A stretch of DNA of 64,000 nucleotides from NCBI RefSeq assembly GCF_041146795.1, contig NC_135186.1:36530867-36594866 (forward strand), written 5' to 3'. Source of the stretch: Maylandia zebra (taxonomy: Eukaryota; Chordata; Actinopteri; Cichliformes; Cichlidae). How positions within the stretch are numbered: the first letter of the stretch is position 1; each line of letters starts with the position of its first letter. Positions 1-13,567 of the stretch are shown in pieces. Position numbers and translations under genes: made by a program. The notes under the pieces were generated by a model, which searched no databases, was not told where the DNA came from, and saw nothing but the letters and a program-made list of their open reading frames with translations.

Positions 1-3000
1 AGACGGCAGCACTGCAGAGGTGAGGACCGGCACCTGTTTGAAAGAGACAAATGCACACAAACACACACACAACAACGAACGAGAAACAAACACAGAGAGA
101 GGAAAAAGTGGTTATACAGAACTTGAGGACATTATCTACATGTAATTATCTACATAATTACAAATTTGTTGTGTTTTCTTTAACAATGTCAGAAGGAGAG
201 AGGCACTGAGGCACCGTCTTCCGCCCCCCGACGCTCCTGCCGCGCCTCCTCCTTCTGACAGGAACTGCCTACAGAACAAGCATGAATGATGCCTGAGTGG
301 ACACACGCAACTCACAAGTTCCTGGCTCTGTCAGCTCCTCTGCAGAGGGTTTCCCTAAGAAGGTGGACCTAGCAGGGTCACCGGGGGACGGGGAGCTGTG
401 CCTCACGGCCCTCACTTCGTCGGAGAAACCCTCATGCAGAGTTCAGAAACTTGTGTGTTGAGTATGTCGCTGTGAGCCTCCACCATTTAACTAGTGGGTG
501 AAGCCTGAACTGTCTAGAGACAGACCAGACCAGCTGCACAACACAGACACTTCAAACCTGAGGACAAATCTGAGAGAACAGAAAAAGGAAAGGAAACTTA
601 GCTTAGAACCATGCAGCGCTACAGGAGACGGCAGCACTGCAGAGGTGAGGACCGGCACCTGTTTGAAAGAGACAAATGCACACAAACACACACACAACAA
701 CGAACGAGAAACAAACACAGAGAGAGGAAAAAGTGGTTATACAGAACTTGAGGACATTATCTACATGTAATTATCTACATAATTACAAATTTGTTGTGTT
801 TTCTTTAACAATGTCAGAAGGAGAGAGGCACTGAGGCACCGTCTTCCGCCCCCCGACGCTCCTGCCGCGCCTCCTCCTTCTGACAGGAACTGCCTACAGA
901 ACAAGCATGAATGATGCCTGAGTGGACACACGCAACTCACAAGTTCCTGGCTCTGTCAGCTCCTCTGCAGAGGGTTTCCCTAAGAAGGTGGACCTAGCAG
1001 GGTCACCGGGGGACGGGGAGCTGTGCCTCACGGCCCTCACTTCGTCGGAGAAACCCTCATGCAGAGTTCAGAAACTTGTGTGTTGAGTATGTCGCTGTGA
1101 GCCTCCACCATTTAACTAGTGGGTGAAGCCTGAACTGTCTAGAGACAGACCAGACCAGCTGCACAACACAGACACTTCAAACCTGAGGACAAATCTGAGA
1201 GAACAGAAAAAGGAAAGGAAACTTAGCTTAGAACCATGCAGCGCTACAGGAGACGGCAGCACTGCAGAGGTGAGGACCGGCACCTGTTTGAAAGAGACAA
1301 ATGCACACAAACACACACACAACAACGAACGAGAAACAAACACAGAGAGAGGAAAAAGTGGTTATACAGAACTTGAGGACATTATCTACATGTAATTATC
1401 TACATAATTACAAATTTGTTGTGTTTTCTTTAACAATGTCAGAAGGAGAGAGGCACTGAGGCACCGTCTTCCGCCCCCCGACGCTCCTGCCGCGCCTCCT
1501 CCTTCTGACAGGAACTGCCTACAGAACAAGCATGAATGATGCCTGAGTGGACACACGCAACTCACAAGTTCCTGGCTCTGTCAGCTCCTCTGCAGAGGGT
1601 TTCCCTAAGAAGGTGGACCTAGCAGGGTCACCGGGGGACGGGGAGCTGTGCCTCACGGCCCTCACTTCGTCGGAGAAACCCTCATGCAGAGTTCAGAAAC
1701 TTGTGTGTTGAGTATGTCGCTGTGAGCCTCCACCATTTAACTAGTGGGTGAAGCCTGAACTGTCTAGAGACAGACCAGACCAGCTGCACAACACAGACAC
1801 TTCAAACCTGAGGACAAATCTGAGAGAACAGAAAAAGGAAAGGAAACTTAGCTTAGAACCATGCAGCGCTACAGGAGACGGCAGCACTGCAGAGGTGAGG
1901 ACCGGCACCTGTTTGAAAGAGACAAATGCACACAAACACACACACAACAACGAACGAGAAACAAACACAGAGAGAGGAAAAAGTGGTTATACAGAACTTG
2001 AGGACATTATCTACATGTAATTATCTACATAATTACAAATTTGTTGTGTTTTCTTTAACAATGTCAGAAGGAGAGAGGCACTGAGGCACCGTCTTCCGCC
2101 CCCCGACGCTCCTGCCGCGCCTCCTCCTTCTGACAGGAACTGCCTACAGAACAAGCATGAATGATGCCTGAGTGGACACACGCAACTCACAAGTTCCTGG
2201 CTCTGTCAGCTCCTCTGCAGAGGGTTTCCCTAAGAAGGTGGACCTAGCAGGGTCACCGGGGGACGGGGAGCTGTGCCTCACGGCCCTCACTTCGTCGGAG
2301 AAACCCTCATGCAGAGTTCAGAAACTTGTGTGTTGAGTATGTCGCTGTGAGCCTCCACCATTTAACTAGTGGGTGAAGCCTGAACTGTCTAGAGACAGAC
2401 CAGACCAGCTGCACAACACAGACACTTCAAACCTGAGGACAAATCTGAGAGAACAGAAAAAGGAAAGGAAACTTAGCTTAGAACCATGCAGCGCTACAGG
2501 AGACGGCAGCACTGCAGAGGTGAGGACCGGCACCTGTTTGAAAGAGACAAATGCACACAAACACACACACAACAACGAACGAGAAACAAACACAGAGAGA
2601 GGAAAAAGTGGTTATACAGAACTTGAGGACATTATCTACATGTAATTATCTACATAATTACAAATTTGTTGTGTTTTCTTTAACAATGTCAGAAGGAGAG
2701 AGGCACTGAGGCACCGTCTTCCGCCCCCCGACGCTCCTGCCGCGCCTCCTCCTTCTGACAGGAACTGCCTACAGAACAAGCATGAATGATGCCTGAGTGG
2801 ACACACGCAACTCACAAGTTCCTGGCTCTGTCAGCTCCTCTGCAGAGGGTTTCCCTAAGAAGGTGGACCTAGCAGGGTCACCGGGGGACGGGGAGCTGTG
2901 CCTCACGGCCCTCACTTCGTCGGAGAAACCCTCATGCAGAGTTCAGAAACTTGTGTGTTGAGTATGTCGCTGTGAGCCTCCACCATTTAACTAGTGGGTG

Positions 3001-6000
3001 AAGCCTGAACTGTCTAGAGACAGACCAGACCAGCTGCACAACACAGACACTTCAAACCTGAGGACAAATCTGAGAGAACAGAAAAAGGAAAGGAAACTTA
3101 GCTTAGAACCATGCAGCGCTACAGGAGACGGCAGCACTGCAGAGGTGAGGACCGGCACCTGTTTGAAAGAGACAAATGCACACAAACACACACACAACAA
3201 CGAACGAGAAACAAACACAGAGAGAGGAAAAAGTGGTTATACAGAACTTGAGGACATTATCTACATGTAATTATCTACATAATTACAAATTTGTTGTGTT
3301 TTCTTTAACAATGTCAGAAGGAGAGAGGCACTGAGGCACCGTCTTCCGCCCCCCGACGCTCCTGCCGCGCCTCCTCCTTCTGACAGGAACTGCCTACAGA
3401 ACAAGCATGAATGATGCCTGAGTGGACACACGCAACTCACAAGTTCCTGGCTCTGTCAGCTCCTCTGCAGAGGGTTTCCCTAAGAAGGTGGACCTAGCAG
3501 GGTCACCGGGGGACGGGGAGCTGTGCCTCACGGCCCTCACTTCGTCGGAGAAACCCTCATGCAGAGTTCAGAAACTTGTGTGTTGAGTATGTCGCTGTGA
3601 GCCTCCACCATTTAACTAGTGGGTGAAGCCTGAACTGTCTAGAGACAGACCAGACCAGCTGCACAACACAGACACTTCAAACCTGAGGACAAATCTGAGA
3701 GAACAGAAAAAGGAAAGGAAACTTAGCTTAGAACCATGCAGCGCTACAGGAGACGGCAGCACTGCAGAGGTGAGGACCGGCACCTGTTTGAAAGAGACAA
3801 ATGCACACAAACACACACACAACAACGAACGAGAAACAAACACAGAGAGAGGAAAAAGTGGTTATACAGAACTTGAGGACATTATCTACATGTAATTACC
3901 TACATAATTACAAATTTGTTGTGTTTTCTTTAACAATGTCAGAAGGAGAGAGGCACTGAGGCACCGTCTTCCGCCCCCCGACGCTCCTGCCGCGCCTCCT
4001 CCTTCTGACAGGAACTGCCTACAGAACAAGCATGAATGATGCCTGAGTGGACACACGCAACTCACAAGTTCCTGGCTCTGTCAGCTCCTCTGCAGAGGGT
4101 TTCCCTAAGAAGGTGGACCTAGCAGGGTCACCGGGGGACGGGGAGCTGTGCCTCACGGCCCTCACTTCGTCGGAGAAACCCTCATGCAGAGTTCAGAAAC
4201 TTGTGTGTTGAGTATGTCGCTGTGAGCCTCCACCATTTAACTAGTGGGTGAAGCCTGAACTGTCTAGAGACAGACCAGACCAGCTGCACAACACAGACAC
4301 TTCAAACCTGAGGACAAATCTGAGAGAACAGAAAAAGGAAAGGAAACTTAGCTTAGAACCATGCAGCGCTACAGGAGACGGCAGCACTGCAGAGGTGAGG
4401 ACCGGCACCTGTTTGAAAGAGACAAATGCACACAAACACACACACAACAACGAACGAGAAACAAACACAGAGAGAGGAAAAAGTGGTTATACAGAACTTG
4501 AGGACATTATCTACATGTAATTACCTACATAATTACAAATTTGTTGTGTTTTCTTTAACAATGTCAGAAGGAGAGAGGCACTGAGGCACCGTCTTCCGCC
4601 CCCCGACGCTCCTGCCGCGCCTCCTCCTTCTGACAGGAACTGCCTACAGAACAAGCATGAATGATGCCTGAGTGGACACACGCAACTCACAAGTTCCTGG
4701 CTCTGTCAGCTCCTCTGCAGAGGGTTTCCCTAAGAAGGTGGACCTAGCAGGGTCACCGGGGGACGGGGAGCTGTGCCTCACGGCCCTCACTTCGTCGGAG
4801 AAACCCTCATGCAGAGTTCAGAAACTTGTGTGTTGAGTATGTCGCTGTGAGCCTCCACCATTTAACTAGTGGGTGAAGCCTGAACTGTCTAGAGACAGAC
4901 CAGACCAGCTGCACAACACAGACACTTCAAACCTGAGGACAAATCTGAGAGAACAGAAAAAGGAAAGGAAACTTAGCTTAGAACCATGCAGCGCTACAGG
5001 AGACGGCAGCACTGCAGAGGTGAGGACCGGCACCTGTTTGAAAGAGACAAATGCACACAAACACACACACAACAACGAACGAGAAACAAACACAGAGAGA
5101 GGAAAAAGTGGTTATACAGAACTTGAGGACATTATCTACATGTAATTATCTACATAATTACAAATTTGTTGTGTTTTCTTTAACAATGTCAGAAGGAGAG
5201 AGGCACTGAGGCACCGTCTTCCGCCCCCCGACGCTCCTGCCGCGCCTCCTCCTTCTGACAGGAACTGCCTACAGAACAAGCATGAATGATGCCTGAGTGG
5301 ACACACGCAACTCACAAGTTCCTGGCTCTGTCAGCTCCTCTGCAGAGGGTTTCCCTAAGAAGGTGGACCTAGCAGGGTCACCGGGGGACGGGGAGCTGTG
5401 CCTCACGGCCCTCACTTCGTCGGAGAAACCCTCATGCAGAGTTCAGAAACTTGTGTGTTGAGTATGTCGCTGTGAGCCTCCACCATTTAACTAGTGGGTG
5501 AAGCCTGAACTGTCTAGAGACAGACCAGACCAGCTGCACAACACAGACACTTCAAACCTGAGGACAAATCTGAGAGAACAGAAAAAGGAAAGGAAACTTA
5601 GCTTAGAACCATGCAGCGCTACAGGAGACGGCAGCACTGCAGAGGTGAGGACCGGCACCTGTTTGAAAGAGACAAATGCACACAAACACACACACAACAA
5701 CGAACGAGAAACAAACACAGAGAGAGGAAAAAGTGGTTATACAGAACTTGAGGACATTATCTACATGTAATTACCTACATAATTACAAATTTGTTGTGTT
5801 TTCTTTAACAATGTCAGAAGGAGAGAGGCACTGAGGCACCGTCTTCCGCCCCCCGACGCTCCTGCCGCGCCTCCTCCTTCTGACAGGAACTGCCTACAGA
5901 ACAAGCATGAATGATGCCTGAGTGGACACACGCAACTCACAAGTTCCTGGCTCTGTCAGCTCCTCTGCAGAGGGTTTCCCTAAGAAGGTGGACCTAGCAG

Positions 6001-6964
6001 GGTCACCGGGGGACGGGGAGCTGTGCCTCACGGCCCTCACTTCGTCGGAGAAACCCTCATGCAGAGTTCAGAAACTTGTGTGTTGAGTATGTCGCTGTGA
6101 GCCTCCACCATTTAACTAGTGGGTGAAGCCTGAACTGTCTAGAGACAGACCAGACCAGCTGCACAACACAGACACTTCAAACCTGAGGACAAATCTGAGA
6201 GAACAGAAAAAGGAAAGGAAACTTAGCTTAGAACCATGCAGCGCTACAGGAGACGGCAGCACTGCAGAGGTGAGGACCGGCACCTGTTTGAAAGAGACAA
6301 ATGCACACAAACACACACACAACAACGAACGAGAAACAAACACAGAGAGAGGAAAAAGTGGTTATACAGAACTTGAGGACATTATCTACATGTAATTATC
6401 TACATAATTACAAATTTGTTGTGTTTTCTTTAACAATGTCAGAAGGAGAGAGGCACTGAGGCACCGTCTTCCGCCCCCCGACGCTCCTGCCGCGCCTCCT
6501 CCTTCTGACAGGAACTGCCTACAGAACAAGCATGAATGATGCCTGAGTGGACACACGCAACTCACAAGTTCCTGGCTCTGTCAGCTCCTCTGCAGAGGGT
6601 TTCCCTAAGAAGGTGGACCTAGCAGGGTCACCGGGGGACGGGGAGCTGTGCCTCACGGCCCTCACTTCGTCGGAGAAACCCTCATGCAGAGTTCAGAAAC
6701 TTGTGTGTTGAGTATGTCGCTGTGAGCCTCCACCATTTAACTAGTGGGTGAAGCCTGAACTGTCTAGAGACAGACCAGACCAGCTGCACAACACAGACAC
6801 TTCAAACCTGAGGACAAATCTGAGAGAACAGAAAAAGGAAAGGAAACTTAGCTTAGAACCATGCAGCGCTACAGGAGACGGCAGCACTGCAGAGGTGAGG
6901 ACCGGCACCTGTTTGAAAGAGACAAATGCACACAAACACACACACAACAACGAACGAGAAACAA
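1..6964. repeat. 625-bp satellite array, about 11 copies
   Basis: The segment is a head-to-tail array with an exact 625-bp period; landmark sequences recur at 498, 1123, 1748 and so on to 6748. Copies are almost identical. The one variable site I found is T at 149, 774, 1399, 2024, 2649, 3274, 5149 and 6399 but C at 3899, 4524 and 5774. Each monomer has a perfect 12-bp inverted repeat (TGTCAGAAGGAG at 187-198, complement at 249-260), a small palindrome (GTAATTAT/ATAATTAC at 142-161), a GC-rich block and a CA-rich stretch. Each copy also carries a 90-codon plus-strand and a 75-codon minus-strand frame that I take as chance frames fixed by duplication. The array is open at the left edge and cut by a gap on the right, so its full length is unknown. 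Confidence 0.97.
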
Positions 6965-7064
6965 NNNNNNNNNNNNNNNNNNNNNNNNNNNNNNNNNNNN
7001 NNNNNNNNNNNNNNNNNNNNNNNNNNNNNNNNNNNNNNNNNNNNNNNNNNNNNNNNNNNNNNNN
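6965..7064. other. Assembly gap (100 N)
   Basis: Exactly 100 consecutive N, a conventional size for a gap of unknown length. It falls inside a satellite monomer, so the assembly probably collapsed or stopped in the array. Sequence on the right does not resume the repeat. Confidence 0.99.
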
Positions 7065-7412
7065 GAATCTCAATATTTTGCAAAAAATCACAACAAGCTT
7101 AACAAACTCAAAAATGATGATGACCCAGGACCATGACAGACGTGGGAAGTAAGTAGCAGCTAATGAATAATGTCTGCTGTTCAGCAGACACTTTTGTTTC
7201 ATCAGATGCCCCTTAAAACACAAGTTGACAGTTTCCTGGCAGTTTCAAGTGTAATGTAGTGACTTGAATAGATCACAGGGTGACACTCTTGACCTGCGTA
7301 TACACTGTAAATTCGAGCAATTTGGGGCATTTGTCCCCACAGGACATGGTAGTTTCTCATTTGCGTGGGCGCCATCTTGACTCAGTGTGATTGCTTTGTA
7401 AGAAGGTGAGTA
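7065..7412. other. Non-satellite flank, no gene seen
   Basis: AT-rich sequence between the gap and the CACTG element. I see no conserved coding region. A GCCATCTTGA motif near 7370, resembling a YY1 site, lies just upstream of the element boundary; its role is unknown. Confidence 0.5.
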
Positions 7413-7496
7413 CACTGTAAAAAAAATCCGTAAAAATACAGTACAATCTACTGTATAAACGTGAAGGAATTTTCCGTATTAGTCATTTACAGGTAT

Positions 7497-10400
7497 TTTT
7501 CTGTATTTCTCAACTACTGCAATGCATTGTGGGAAAAAGAACCTGAAAAAGAAGGGAAAAGTAAGCGCAAGAGCAGCCATTAGGCTTCTTTCAGGCTTCA
7601 TCTGGATTTTGGATTCTGAAGTTGGAGAAACTGCCTTCAAATTTCTGTGGTAAGTATTAAAACTCATGTTTCGTTTTATTAAAATAATGTTTTTCAAAAG
7701 ACTCCGTGTTTTTATTTAGAAAGAATTGTTAATTTATTTGTTAACTGGTTTCGGCTGTCTCCAGACAAGTCAGGAATATTTTGCTGACTCATTTTTTAAA
7801 ATAATTGTTATTTAGGTTTAACATGACTTAAGCTTTATTTTAATTAATGTTAAAATAATTTTTACTGTAATACCACCAGTTTTGCCCTTCAGTGGCTGAA
7901 CCAGTTTTCATAAATATTATAGTTAGCTGTCTGTGTCTCTCAGGGTATTACACAGCTGTGACTGCTAACTAGCTAATTAGCGAAAGTCAGCGATGTGGCT
8001 AACTGGGAAAGTGAGAACTTCATGGTTCTAGAAATTATTCTAGGACTCTAATAAGTACTGTATCAATACCTGTGTTTTACAGTTGGCTCTACTGTACACT
8101 TTAAAGGGTTTCAGGCAAAGTTACACTAACCCTAGTTTAAGCCTCAGACCTTCCTGGCTGACGCTAGCAAATGCTAATGTTAGCCTCTGATTTGGGCTGC
8201 TAAAGTAAAGACTTTTAGCTAGCTGACCAGCATAGATTATTTCGGTGGTTAACAGACTGTAGTGGTAAAATTATTGAAAGTATAGTTTCACCTCAGCACA
8301 TTTACAATTACAGTATGTCTATTTTGTAGCACATAGAAATGTTTAGTTAATATTTACAGACAGACACATTTTCCCTGTAACTGTGTTTTTACTCCAACAT
8401 TTGTTGAAAATGTAATTTATGAAATGCTGAGCAGCATTTCTTGTATGTGGAATATTTTTGTCACCCCACTGTGCTAATGTGATTAAATACTAAAAATTAT
8501 TACTAAAAAAATTCAATAATAAATCAATAATAACTATTTCTTGATTGAACTATAATGTAAGTGCAGTGCTGGTGTGCAGGGGCTCTATATGCCTTGTCTA
8601 TATCAAGCTTTTAGCCAAATATAAGCAGAGATATTTGTATCTTTCTTAAAAATCCAGATCCTTACAGATTATTTGAGAAATGGATCAACAGCTATCACTA
8701 CTTGAAGCACTTTAAGTCCTGCAGTGGAAAAATATCCCTTATTTCACCTTTGATCACACACTTTGGTTTTCCAGTGCAGAGCAATGGCCAAGAAAAGGAA
8801 AGACTTCCCCGAGTGAAAAAAAAGATGAAGATACAAGCTGGTGATGATCCAGAGCAGCTGGTCTCAGGAAATGAAGAAAAACCCTGATCACCTTCTCTAC
8901 AAACACAAGGTGAGTTTAATGTTGTGGTTGATTTAGTTTTTCAAGGTATGTATGTTACTTTAATTATAAACTGCTTTTGTTGCAACAGAATGGTGTTATG
9001 TGTATGCAACTCTACGTGAATTATAATCCTTTGTAGGGCTGCGTGATATGACCAAAGTCTCATATCCCAATATAAGACGTATCTCTCCTGATAACGATAT
9101 ATATCACAAAATAGTGCATTTTCTGTCAATTCTGTGATTCTCGGGCAACTCGACTTATGTGAAATGTTTTCAGTTGGGCGTCGTGTACCTGGAGTCGAGT
9201 GTTTTGACCGATGCATGAAACTATACATTTTTAGACATGAGTTTAAATGGCCGCCCTTTTCCTTCTGAGTATTTATTAGACGGCGTGCTGCAAGGAAAAG
9301 CCTGTTCTAACGTTTGAGTCTAAGGATTATTTTGAGCACCTGACGACTCTTTTTTGCTTTTCATTCGTAAACTCTCTCGAAACTCTTTCATGTGATTCTT
9401 GTGTAGGTGGTTAAAGAGGTTTGTCGTGTTCGAGTGGTGGTGGGGACCAGTTTGTGGCATAATTTGCATAGTACAGTTTTCTGGGGCGTGTCAGACTTTT
9501 CATAACCAAACCATGTCCATGCTACAGAGGTAGCCCCTCATTTAACAATAAGGTCCTCGATTTCTTTTGACTGGTCCTTCTGGTTCTGCCTCATCCTTGC
9601 TGGCCATGCTGGTATTCTCTGTGCCTTCATCTGCGTGGTGACTGTAAGCGCCATTTATAGTTACTTGATGTTTTTATTTGAGGTCATTTGTTTGATGCAT
9701 ATTCTGAAATTTTATGTTTGAGAATAATGTATATCATTTCAGTTTAGTTTGAAAAGTCTCAACAGAAACTTGAGCTTTATTGTGAAAGGTTTATGTGGAA
9801 AATAAACAAGCGGACGGCGGAGCCACACGATGGTTTTATCCTCATTGTTGGTAACGAAAGTACCCGTAAAAACAGTCACTTGTCCGTCCATAGTGTGGTT
9901 ATTTTAAGTATAAGAGAAGGAGAGAACTTTAAGAAATAATATAGCAACTACAGTGACCATCAAAACCATGAAAAAAATATTGCCGTAAACAGTTTATTTT
10001 GCAACACCACAAAACAAAGAATAGTGTATAATATGAAACGATAGACATTTTTATATCGTAATCTGATATATATCGTCATATCGCACAGCCCTAATCCTTT
10101 TTTTGTTTATGTTGTTTATGCTCTAGATAAAAAATTTTTATAAAAATACAAACTTTTTAAAAATGTCTTGTTGTTTCTCTTTTTTTCCTCAGAATAAATT
10201 GCGACTAGTCTCAATGGCTGACACGGAGGAGCAACACAGCGACACGTTAACTCCGACTGCTGCAGTTCCTGTATGAACTGAGCAACTCTTAAAATCCAAG
10301 GAAAAGCTGAGTGTATTTTACTTAAAGCTCAGATGGACCTTGATGTACTAACATGCAAGGCTGCATTCAGGACTTTGTCACACTGTTATATGAAGAGCGG

Positions 10401-11345
10401 TAACAAGACTTTGTAGTAATTTGTCTTACTATTGTCTTATTTGTTGTGATTTAGGGTCTGTGCGCACAAGCAGAGGTTTTTGTTTGTAACTGTAACCTCG
10501 TTTTCAGAGCCTTGTCTAACATTTAATGGTCATGAAATATGTCAGACTTTTTCCTCTACTTAACCAGCTTAGAGAATTTGAACACCGTGGAGAAAAAGGT
10601 GTGCATTAAGGATTTTGAACTATGATGTTTAAGTGTTGTCACTGCTGAGGATTCGTGGACACAGATCCTTATTCACTATGCTGCTGTTTACAGTTTAACT
10701 TTTCATCAGAACAAGCACTTCTAATTATACTTTGCTCCTCACTGACAAAACAAGTCCCGTAAATACACTTTTATCTTTAAGTTTGGGACAGTAATCTGTC
10801 TTAATTTATTATGTGTTGTAGTTATCATATGGGGAAAAGTCCTGTGGTTATCCATCAGTCCTGTTCGAATAAACCCAAAGTTCAGGAACATCTTCTTTAG
10901 ATCTGTTCAGTTGTATTCATGTGGCACCACTTAAACAGTCAACAAATTTTGACTCAAGTATGTTATATTGTAACGTAAAGAGCCCAAAGAGTTAATCTCA
11001 GACAAATGTTCACACAAATGTGAATTACATTCACTTCATTAATGAAGTGAATGCAATTCAGTAATCAAAGGTGTTTGGCTATAACTGACTACATGTGTAT
11101 ACTGTATCATAAGTGGACAGAGATGGATGTAAACCACACCTTAACCATTTGGCTGAGGCAAAACTACCACAAGGCAGTGATTCTAACTAAAAGGTACTCT
11201 GGATATTATTAAATGTGAACATGTCGTTAAATATGACATTTTTTGTTTGTCAGGTGTCCTGTTTGAAGAAAACACTTGGTAGCCACTTGAATGAATGTAA
11301 ATAAACACATTTACATGAGGGCAACCTGATTTCAAGGAAATAAAA
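7497..11345 (+). ncRNA. Candidate spliced transcript inside the CACTG element
   Basis: Three exon-like blocks have good splice signals in one orientation. Exon 1 is about 7497-7649 with donor GTAAGT. Exon 2 is 8775-8909, preceded by TTTGGTTTTCCAG and followed by GTGAGT. Exon 3 starts at 10193 after a long pyrimidine tract and CAG, with AATAAA near 11340. The longest starts give only tiny peptides (MAKKRKDFPE in exon 2; MADTEEQHSDTLTPTAAVPV in exon 3). Exon 1 begins near GCAATGCATTGTGGGA, which resembles a TATA-less promoter motif. This could be a captured host noncoding gene or a fortuitous splice pattern. Purely predicted; no expression evidence. Confidence 0.3.
9033..10092. mobile_element. 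Non-autonomous hAT-like element nested in the CACTG element
   Basis: The ends are inverted repeats: TAGGGCTGCGTGATATG on the left and CATATCGCACAGCCCTA on the right. They are flanked by a perfect 8-bp direct repeat AATCCTTT (9025-9032 and 10093-10100), the duplication length of hAT elements. Both ends contain further ATATCGTT/ATATATC motifs. No transposase frame is visible. It inserted after the surrounding CACTG element was in place. Confidence 0.85.
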
Positions 11346-11913
11346 ATGCTCAAATTTGAAAGCTTGTGAGTTATTTTGTTCATGTATCAGCTGTTTAGTA
11401 GTTTTATGACAAGATGGATGCTGTCATTATATTTAAGTATAGTGTTTGAGTTAAGGAGAATAAAAGAATATTTAACATTAATTGTACCAATGTTGTTGTG
11501 TACGAAGCACAAATTAATTTAAGTTTTAATTTATGAATTTTTGAGTACATGGTGTACTAGGTTGTAATTGCATAGAAATGTACGTTTAAGGATATAAAGA
11601 ACTATATTTAATGAGTTACAGTGAAAAGAAGTGCTTGGAAATAGTAATATAAACAGAAATTTCAATTTTTCTATTAACGGAAAATATCAGTTAATGATAC
11701 AGACAATATACTGTGAATAAACGGAATTTTCTGTTTTATAGCTGAAGGAAATGTCCGTAAATAGTACAGAGAGTATACTGTAAATCTACAGAATTTTCCG
11801 TTTTATCATTTACAGAAAGGTCCGTCAAACCTCCGTAAAAAAACGGAAAATGTACTGGCAGAAAATTACCAGGACATTTTCTGTTTTTCTACGGAATATT
11901 TTTTTACAGTGTA

Positions 11914-13524
11914 CTGTTAGTGGCATCCCCCATGAGTTTCATTTAAAATAAGTATTATACTTTGTAAAATGTCCAGTCAAATTATGTATACATTGAGTGT
12001 TTTCAGATGTTCATGTACTGTCTGATGAGAGTGTGAGGAGTTTGTGGTTTTATGTTTTGTTTGGAAATATCTGCTGCGATTTTGTTAACAGAGCACTCAT
12101 TCATGCACAGTAATACAAGACAAAGCATTAGCGCTTCAGCTATGGTTTGCTAGTAGTCTTTTTATGTTCATTTTGTCTCACACGTGCACCTGGACCCAGA
12201 GATTGTTGTAAACGTTCCTTAATTACATGATTATATTTCGAACAATTTGCTTTTTTGTTGCACTTAACTATATTTTAATTTTTAAGCAAAGTCTTTACTG
12301 TAATTGCTTTGCAAGGGCCAGCAGCAGAGATGAAGTGGTTTATACCCTGGTGTCTAAATAAATGGCGCAATCCCAGCCACAAACTGAAAGCTTGTGTCCG
12401 ACTGGTCTCTGTGCTGCACACACCAATCCAACACAAAACAACACAACGCAGAGTTTGGAGCGTAGGAAAGCTGCTGCACTGGTAGGGTTACACAAGGTAT
12501 TAGAGTTTCACTCAATGTTGTTAAACTGTTTTAAACCCTGATCTCTGCCTCACTACAGTTATGCCTCAGCCTATTGTCCTTATGGTGTAAAGAGTTTACA
12601 TACTTTGCTGAAAATCCGCTGGAAAGATGCGTTTTATTTATCTAAAGCCTAATTGCCCAGACAACTAAAAAACATATGTAATGTAAATAGAGGCCACTGG
12701 AGGTCACTGCTGTATCACTTTTTCTCTGTAACCTCTTGTTAGGTTGATACTCCAGTTATTTTCCTACAGTAGTTCTGTTCAGGCATTTCTTTCTTTCTTT
12801 TAAATTTTCTTTTCTTTTTCTTTTTTGCTTCTACATCTACATGATGATAACCTTTGCTTAAGTTCACAGTGATTTCCTGGAGGACATTTTGCCATATTTG
12901 TTGTATCAGTGGTGGATGTTCATGTTCAAGTTTAAAGTCTCACTATATAAGCAATGCTTGTGAGTCAAAGCTCAAGAGATCCTAATATGGTCATCTCGGG
13001 TGAGCACAGACACCCCACCCATCTGCTTGTTGTTGTGAATGGTAGGCAATCAGAAGAAAGTTAATTTAAAGGAAACTTGGTCTTAAGGAAGGAGGAGTTA
13101 AAACAGCTTGTTTTACACAGGATGAACTGAGGGGCTGCACCAAGGCCCGATTTAATTGTGTGGAGGGCATCCACACTATTGAGATCCTGTTTCTCTTTAT
13201 TCTTTATTCCACTATATTCCAGTTGCTTCCGTACACTTTTTGGCACTTAACTACTCCCACAGTTTTCATCCGATTTTCACCGTTCAAACTTTAAAAAGTT
13301 CTGCTCTTTCTGATAATGCCGGCTATGACTTTTGGTGTTCATAACTTCTATACTTTTTGAGATATTGAATTTTTTTTCGGCATCGGCAGATAATCAAATT
13401 TATGATATCGGTATCGGACATAAAAAAGTGGTATCGTACCATCTGTAGTTTGTACAGAGGCACAAGTAAGATTTGTTTTGTTACAAGGGAGTATCATGAA
13501 GTAATGCACTAATGGCTTGGAAAC
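11914..13524. other. Gene-free interval with repeat debris
   Basis: No supported gene. About 12345-12445 resembles the tail of a retroelement LTR (AATAAA followed by a GT-rich stretch), but I cannot define its ends. 12781-12830 is a pyrimidine tract. 13375-13445 has GGTATCGGACATAAAAAAG, a remnant resembling the ends of fish hAT-type repeats. Confidence 0.4.
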
Positions 13525-13532
13525 GGTAATTG

Positions 13533-13537
<5 letters not shown>

Positions 13538-13567
<30 letters not shown>

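Larger units (their letters stand above)
7413..11911. mobile_element. CACTG...CAGTG terminal-inverted-repeat DNA element
   Basis: The left end begins CACTGTAAAAAAAATCCGT and the right end is its near inverse, ending ACGGAATATTTTTTTACAGTG. About 220 bp inside the right end, ACGGAAAA/TTTTCCGT-type motifs recur many times (11680-11890), the subterminal clustering expected of a transposase-binding region. Termini and subterminal repeats fit the CACTA/EnSpm superfamily. The flanks share only TA (7411-7412 and 11912-11913), whereas CACTA elements normally duplicate 3 bp, so another superfamily is possible. No transposase frame is present, so this copy is non-autonomous. It carries a nested hAT-like element at 9033-10092. 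Confidence 0.7.

Noticed and set aside
491..770. Recurrent 90-codon (plus) and 75-codon (minus) frames in each satellite monomer
   Set aside because: They overlap on opposite strands, have low-complexity CA-derived composition, and are identical only because the monomer is tandemly copied. No promoter, splice or domain evidence.
1..6964. Regular repeats as a CRISPR-like array
   Set aside because: The period is 625 bp with no short repeat/unique spacer structure, and the context is vertebrate.
6741..7223. Long frame spanning the N gap
   Set aside because: A third of it is undetermined bases and the two sides are unrelated sequence (satellite versus flank).
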